NCBI GenBank assembly: GCA_030653035.1
Contig: JAUSAB010000070.1
Coordinates: forward strand, 1-47,654
Direction: 5' to 3'
Origin: Desulfocapsaceae bacterium
Lineage (GTDB): Bacteria > Desulfobacterota > Desulfobulbia > Desulfobulbales > Desulfocapsaceae
DNA: 47,654 bases
Of this stretch, positions 44,824 to 47,654 are shown piece after piece; positions within the stretch are counted from its first letter, which is position 1, and the number at the start of each line of letters is the position of its first letter. Below the pieces are notes generated by a model that saw only the letters and a list, made by a program, of their open reading frames with translations, did no database searches and was not told where the DNA came from. A program made the translations under genes and the position numbers.

Positions 44824-44886
44824 ATAAAACGTTAAGGTGAGGGGCGCCGCGCTTTTGCGGCGTCCCTCTCGACCGAGAGGTTAGCC
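44824..44886 (-). other. integron attC site
   Basis: On the minus strand: R'' GGCTAAC; 5-base spacer CTCTC; L'' GGTCGAG; stem AGGGACGCCGC; loop AAAAGC; stem GCGGCGCCCCTC with L' CTCACC; 5-base spacer TTAAC; R' GTTTTAT. L'' carries extra unpaired bases relative to L' (GGTCGAG against CTCACC), the extrahelical bases that orient attC recombination. Architecture and length (63 bp) fit the class. Confidence 0.75.
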
Positions 44887-45446
44887 TTTTTGCTTAACAA
44901 GTTGAAGTGTGCTTTTAATGGAATTATTGTGCCCCTCACTTTATCGGTAAGAGCTATTTCTACAACCCATTTCCCGGGTGGATCGCCTTTTTCTCCAACG
45001 TACTTTATAACCGCCGTGGACAAGCGCACATTACGCGGATCACCTTGAAGTTTACCGGCGGCACACTGAACACCTTTGGCATTTGCAGAAGAGCTGCCAT
45101 CTGGTCTTGTTACTTTAATGTCACAAAGTACGTCAAGCTCACCGGAGGCGTTAGCTTTTGGGTTTACGTAGAAAGCGAGAATCGTTAATTTTTCGCCATA
45201 CGAAACATCCTTGGCCTCGGAAAAGTTAGGTACCGTTTCTGGCGAGGTATTCCATTTTTCTTCCCAGTCAGAATCTGGTGTTACGACCAGCCAACCACCA
45301 AACCCATTTATGCTTTTCATTGCATCTGAGTTCGGCACGGGCTTTCCATCTCTGGTTACCCAACCTCCTGTTTCGGCGTGGGCGATCAGGGAGAGGGACA
45401 TAATCAAACTGATGAGTACGCTCTTCATGTGTTTTGTGAGGGCTAA
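44830..45446 (-). mobile_element. integron gene cassette (no integrase nearby)
   Basis: On the minus strand the cassette begins at the core G-TTAGCC (45447-45441), 12 bp before the gene start, and ends in the attC whose R'' is GGCTAAC. These two cores are exact reverse complements, which is what joins them in the circular form of a single cassette. It holds one gene, with its stop inside the attC. No integrase gene is found in the window. Confidence 0.72.
44832..45428 (-). CDS. secreted protein, integron cassette cargo, unknown function
   Basis: A 198-residue protein with a clear signal peptide (KSVLISLIMSLSLIAHA, cleavage about residue 18-19). The mature part is beta-rich with two Cys (LCDIKV and VQCAAG), a likely disulfide. 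No catalytic motif is recognised. The last 14 residues (SVERDAAKARRPSP) are translated from the attC hairpin itself, a hallmark of genes whose stop lies inside the site. The start at 45428 is preferred to an upstream ATG at 45449, which would add seven residues before the signal peptide and lie before the cassette boundary. Confidence 0.75.
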   Translation of the reverse strand: MKSVLISLIMSLSLIAHAETGGWVTRDGKPVPNSDAMKSINGFGGWLVVTPDSDWEEKWNTSPETVPNFSEAKDVSYGEKLTILAFYVNPKANASGELDVLCDIKVTRPDGSSSANAKGVQCAAGKLQGDPRNVRLSTAVIKYVGEKGDPPGKWVVEIALTDKVRGTIIPLKAHFNLLSKKANLSVERDAAKARRPSP

Positions 45447-45666
45447 CAAGTAATTCTGCTGACCTGCATATCATCCCGACTCGCACGGAATGTTGGATGT
45501 TTTCCTGTACCGACAAACTCAGGCTCTTTGCCTTGCCAGCCTAAGAAATTTTCGTAATCTACCAATCTCTCGTTAAATAATCTTGAAAAATTTGCGACAA
45601 TCGAACAGTTTCACCCTTCTGTATATCCTCCAAAATGAAAGGATATGCAATTTTGGAAAACTTCAT
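45443..45666 (-). pseudogene. possible gene fragment in two frames
   Basis: On the minus strand an ATG at 45666 reads MKFSKIAYPFILEDIQKGET and stops at 45559. A second frame reads FNERLVDYENFLGWQGKEPE and VGTGKHPTFRASRDD, stopping at 45443 inside the cassette core. Both look coding by composition and could be one frameshifted gene upstream of the cassette. No family is recognised. Confidence 0.3.
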
Positions 45667-46035
45667 ATGATACAAGTTCCTGGTGCTGTGCTGCTACGGT
45701 CCGAGTCGTGTCTTGCGACAAAGAGGACAATGGTTTCTCCCACTACTTCTGTCCTTCATACGATAGATGTACCTTGAGGTTACCAGACTGAACCCAAACC
45801 AATTTGGCAGGCACCTCAACTTGACATGTCTTCAGTGAATCTCTGATTTACGAAAGTCCAGATATCCTATCGTGCTGCATTACGATAAACAAAACCATTT
45901 TCAGGCGCCAAGCCTATTCCCGAAAGAACTCTAACCCCGGTAAACGGGATAAGTGCCTTTCGCAGATTATTTTCTAAGAAATAGGGGAAGTGTCCTTCTC
46001 TTTCAATATCTTGGCTCTGCCGTTGGCGGCAAGAG
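45667..46035. other. intergenic with a dispersed repeat
   Basis: No gene is supported. 45902-45922 repeats 30949-30969 (CAGGCGC...GCCTATTCCC). The stretch next to the ATPase stop codon shows no clear terminator. Confidence 0.45.
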
Positions 46036-47316
46036 TTACAACGCCCCCAGCAGATACCAGTCCGGCACCCCCCAGACGTTCCGGCGTAATTCAACGACCT
46101 CGTCCCCTGGATAGACCACCAACCCTACTTTGGCCGCATCCGGATGTTCCGCCATGAACGTCTCCACACTTCTGCCGTCCGCTGCGGTCACACGTCCCGA
46201 TGATTTGGCCTCAATGGGGATGATGCCGCGCTCACTCGCCAGCAGAAAATCCACCTCCAGCCCGGCGGCGGTACGGTAGAAATACAGCTCCGGCTCCACC
46301 GGCTGGAGCTGTTTCCACTTTAGAAGTTCAGCGCAAAGCCAGGTTTCATAGGCCGCGCCGCTACTGATAGAAAGCTCACCAACTATAGCCCTGTTCAACC
46401 CCACGTCCGGGAAGAAGAGCTTCGGACTCTTGACCAGCCGTTTGCTGACGTTTTCATGCCAGGGGGGGAGCAGAACGCACTGAAACGACATGGTCAGCAG
46501 TTCCAGATAGCGCTTGATGGTATTGACCGCCACTCCCAGATCCCGCGACACCTCGCTGATTGAAAACAGATTGGCGGTGCGGCTGCATAACAGCTTCTGC
46601 GCCAGGGCAAAGGTATCGATGTTCGCCACTTGCCCCACATCGGCAATATCCCGCTCCAGATAGGTCTTGCGATAATCCTTGAGCCAGTTCAGCCGCTCCG
46701 TTTCTCCCGTGCGCTGCCACACCGGCGGATAACCGCCCCATCGTTGATGTTCGTCCCGCACCCCGCGCAGGGTACGCAATTGCCCAGGCGAAACAAGGGG
46801 GAGCCGCCCGGCGTCCTGTGGCGAAAGCGCTTGATCCTGCCATATTCGGGAGAGAAGCGGCGGCTTACCGCCACCGGTCAGTTCAAAGAGGGAAAACGGG
46901 TACATCTGGCAGAGCGCCACCCGCCCGGCCAGGGTCTCGCGGATGCTCTTCATCATCAGCAATTGTGACGATCCGGTCAAAACGAAGCGTTTCCGCTCGT
47001 TGGCAGGTTTTTTCCGTTCCCGGTCCACCACCAGCTTCAGCGGGTCGAACAACTGCGGGATTTTCTGCACCTCGTCAAGCACCACCAGCGGTGTCGTTAT
47101 GTTTCCCAGGATCTGCACGGCCGAGCGTTGAAAACGAAGCCGTTCGTCGGGATCGTCGAAGGAGATGTAGGTAAACGAAAGGTCAAGCCGTTCGGGGAGT
47201 TGCATTTCGCAGAGCGTGGTCTTACCGGTCTGGCGCGCGCCGGTCAGGGCCACAACCTGCTCATGGTTCAGGCGGGTGACGATGGTATCGGTTATTGAGC
47301 GTTTGATGCTGTTCAT
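46036..47316 (-). CDS. second AAA ATPase with DUF4143-type C-terminus
   Basis: A 426-residue protein. Walker A is GARQTGKT (26-33), Walker B LVVLDEVQKI (about 77-86), and FVLTGSSQLLMM follows. The C-terminal part has a helix-turn-helix-like SISEVSRDLGVAVNTIKRYL and the nuclease-like segment AGLEVDFLLASERGIIPIEAKSS with the D-E-K pattern. It belongs to the same broad family as the 43361 gene but is clearly divergent and oppositely oriented. The ATG lies at 47316; no strong ribosome binding site is seen. Confidence 0.88.
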   Translation of the reverse strand: MNSIKRSITDTIVTRLNHEQVVALTGARQTGKTTLCEMQLPERLDLSFTYISFDDPDERLRFQRSAVQILGNITTPLVVLDEVQKIPQLFDPLKLVVDRERKKPANERKRFVLTGSSQLLMMKSIRETLAGRVALCQMYPFSLFELTGGGKPPLLSRIWQDQALSPQDAGRLPLVSPGQLRTLRGVRDEHQRWGGYPPVWQRTGETERLNWLKDYRKTYLERDIADVGQVANIDTFALAQKLLCSRTANLFSISEVSRDLGVAVNTIKRYLELLTMSFQCVLLPPWHENVSKRLVKSPKLFFPDVGLNRAIVGELSISSGAAYETWLCAELLKWKQLQPVEPELYFYRTAAGLEVDFLLASERGIIPIEAKSSGRVTAADGRSVETFMAEHPDAAKVGLVVYPGDEVVELRRNVWGVPDWYLLGAL

Positions 47317-47470
47317 GCCGTATTTGTATCAACTGCATTGCAAATATTCAAGGCATTTTTGCAATGCGGCTGAGAGCAATGGGGATGTACCACGCTTTCT
47401 GGTTTGCTGGCATTTAGATTTCCACCTGGAGTTTAGAATTTCAGATAGTTGCATTAATGAGCGGTTAGGC

Positions 47471-47562
47471 GGTAGGATGGGCAAAGCGGAGCGTGCCCAT
47501 CATGTCTGTGGCCACCCCCAAGAATCGATGGGCACGGCCTGTCGGCCTTTGCCCATCCTACC
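47471..47562. repeat. 92-bp palindromic intergenic repeat
   Basis: The outer arms GGTAGGATGGGCAAAG (47471-47486) and 47547-47562 are perfect complements. The inner arms GTGCCCATC (47493-47501) and GATGGGCAC (47527-47535) are also perfect. Repeats with GTAGGATGGGCAAAG ends are a widespread bacterial intergenic type. Confidence 0.8.
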
Positions 47563-47565
47563 CTA

Positions 47566-47635
47566 CTTGATATTATGGCCGAGAGTATTTCTTGAAAGAG
47601 TACAACAAAACGCTTTCCTCGATTGCCAAAGTCAA
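47566..47635. repeat. diverged dispersed repeat, copy 2
   Basis: Related to 42830-42900, starting CTTGATATTATGGCCGAGAG. In both places it lies near an inverted-repeat element. Confidence 0.5.
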
Positions 47636-47654
47636 CAGTTCTCCTGTATCATGC

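Larger units (their letters stand above)
47317..47654. other. right-end intergenic region
   Basis: No gene is seen. It contains the palindromic repeat at 47471-47562 and the diverged repeat at 47566-47635. GTTAGGC at 47464-47470 resembles an integron core, but no partner core or hairpin was found. Confidence 0.5.

Noticed and set aside
45583-45777. A 64-codon plus-strand open frame
   Set aside because: It has no start signal, and the opposite strand shows the more coding-like fragments.
47464-47470. GTTAGGC as an integron core site
   Set aside because: No complementary core, hairpin or cassette gene could be paired with it.

Overview
The window looks like chromosomal DNA of an anaerobic, probably sulfate-reducing or related Desulfobacterota (deltaproteobacterial) bacterium. 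This is inferred from gene content: a periplasmic selenocysteine formate dehydrogenase, a MetE-like methionine synthase, and a single LolC/E plus LolD pair. There is no 16S rRNA or other taxonomic marker, so the assignment is tentative. Core genes are GC-rich. The intergenic and accessory stretches are AT-richer and unusually full of small palindromic and miniature mobile elements.

Layout. 1-63: first 21 codons of a leftward secreted protein. 371-4738: an orphan periplasmic ABC-type substrate-binding protein, a double-Cache/GAF sensor kinase and a NarL-type response regulator. 4966-10555: a formate dehydrogenase-N type operon, fdnG (read through an in-frame UGA with a SECIS hairpin), fdnH, fdnI, then fdhE. 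10600-13775: debris (IS3 transposase relic carrying a palindromic miniature element, a secreted Gly-rich protein, a frameshifted DUF2202 pseudogene, another inverted-repeat element). 14117-15103: an unknown protein. 15390-21604: a tripartite RND efflux operon behind a strong promoter and palindromic operator whose TetR repressor gene is wrecked. 21773-26898: housekeeping genes (MetE-like methyltransferase, lysS, an XRE regulator, lolC, lolD).

27033-31995 is accessory: a probable solitary integron cassette, an SGNH-type lipoprotein, an MFS transporter, a Phd/VapC toxin-antitoxin pair and a coiled-coil lipoprotein. 32038-43053 is a stress or envelope segment: a CsbD-like protein, a 3057-residue cyclic beta-1,2-glucan synthase type enzyme and a 45-residue lysine-rich protein, interspersed with three copies of a 141-bp element with 6-bp target duplications (family A) and two copies of a 142-144-bp element with 4-bp target duplications (family B). 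One B copy is nested inside an A copy. 43361-47316 holds two DUF4143-type AAA ATPases bracketing a second integron-type cassette with a well-formed attC site and no integrase. The right end carries another palindromic repeat.

How it fits together. The periplasmic binding protein, kinase and regulator are placed to control the adjacent formate dehydrogenase, which would oxidise formate in the periplasm and pass electrons through FdnH and FdnI to quinone. That regulatory link is inferred from position only. The strongest discoveries are the selenocysteine readthrough, the two integrase-less cassettes, the nested miniature elements with intact target duplications, and the broken repressor in front of an intact efflux operon.
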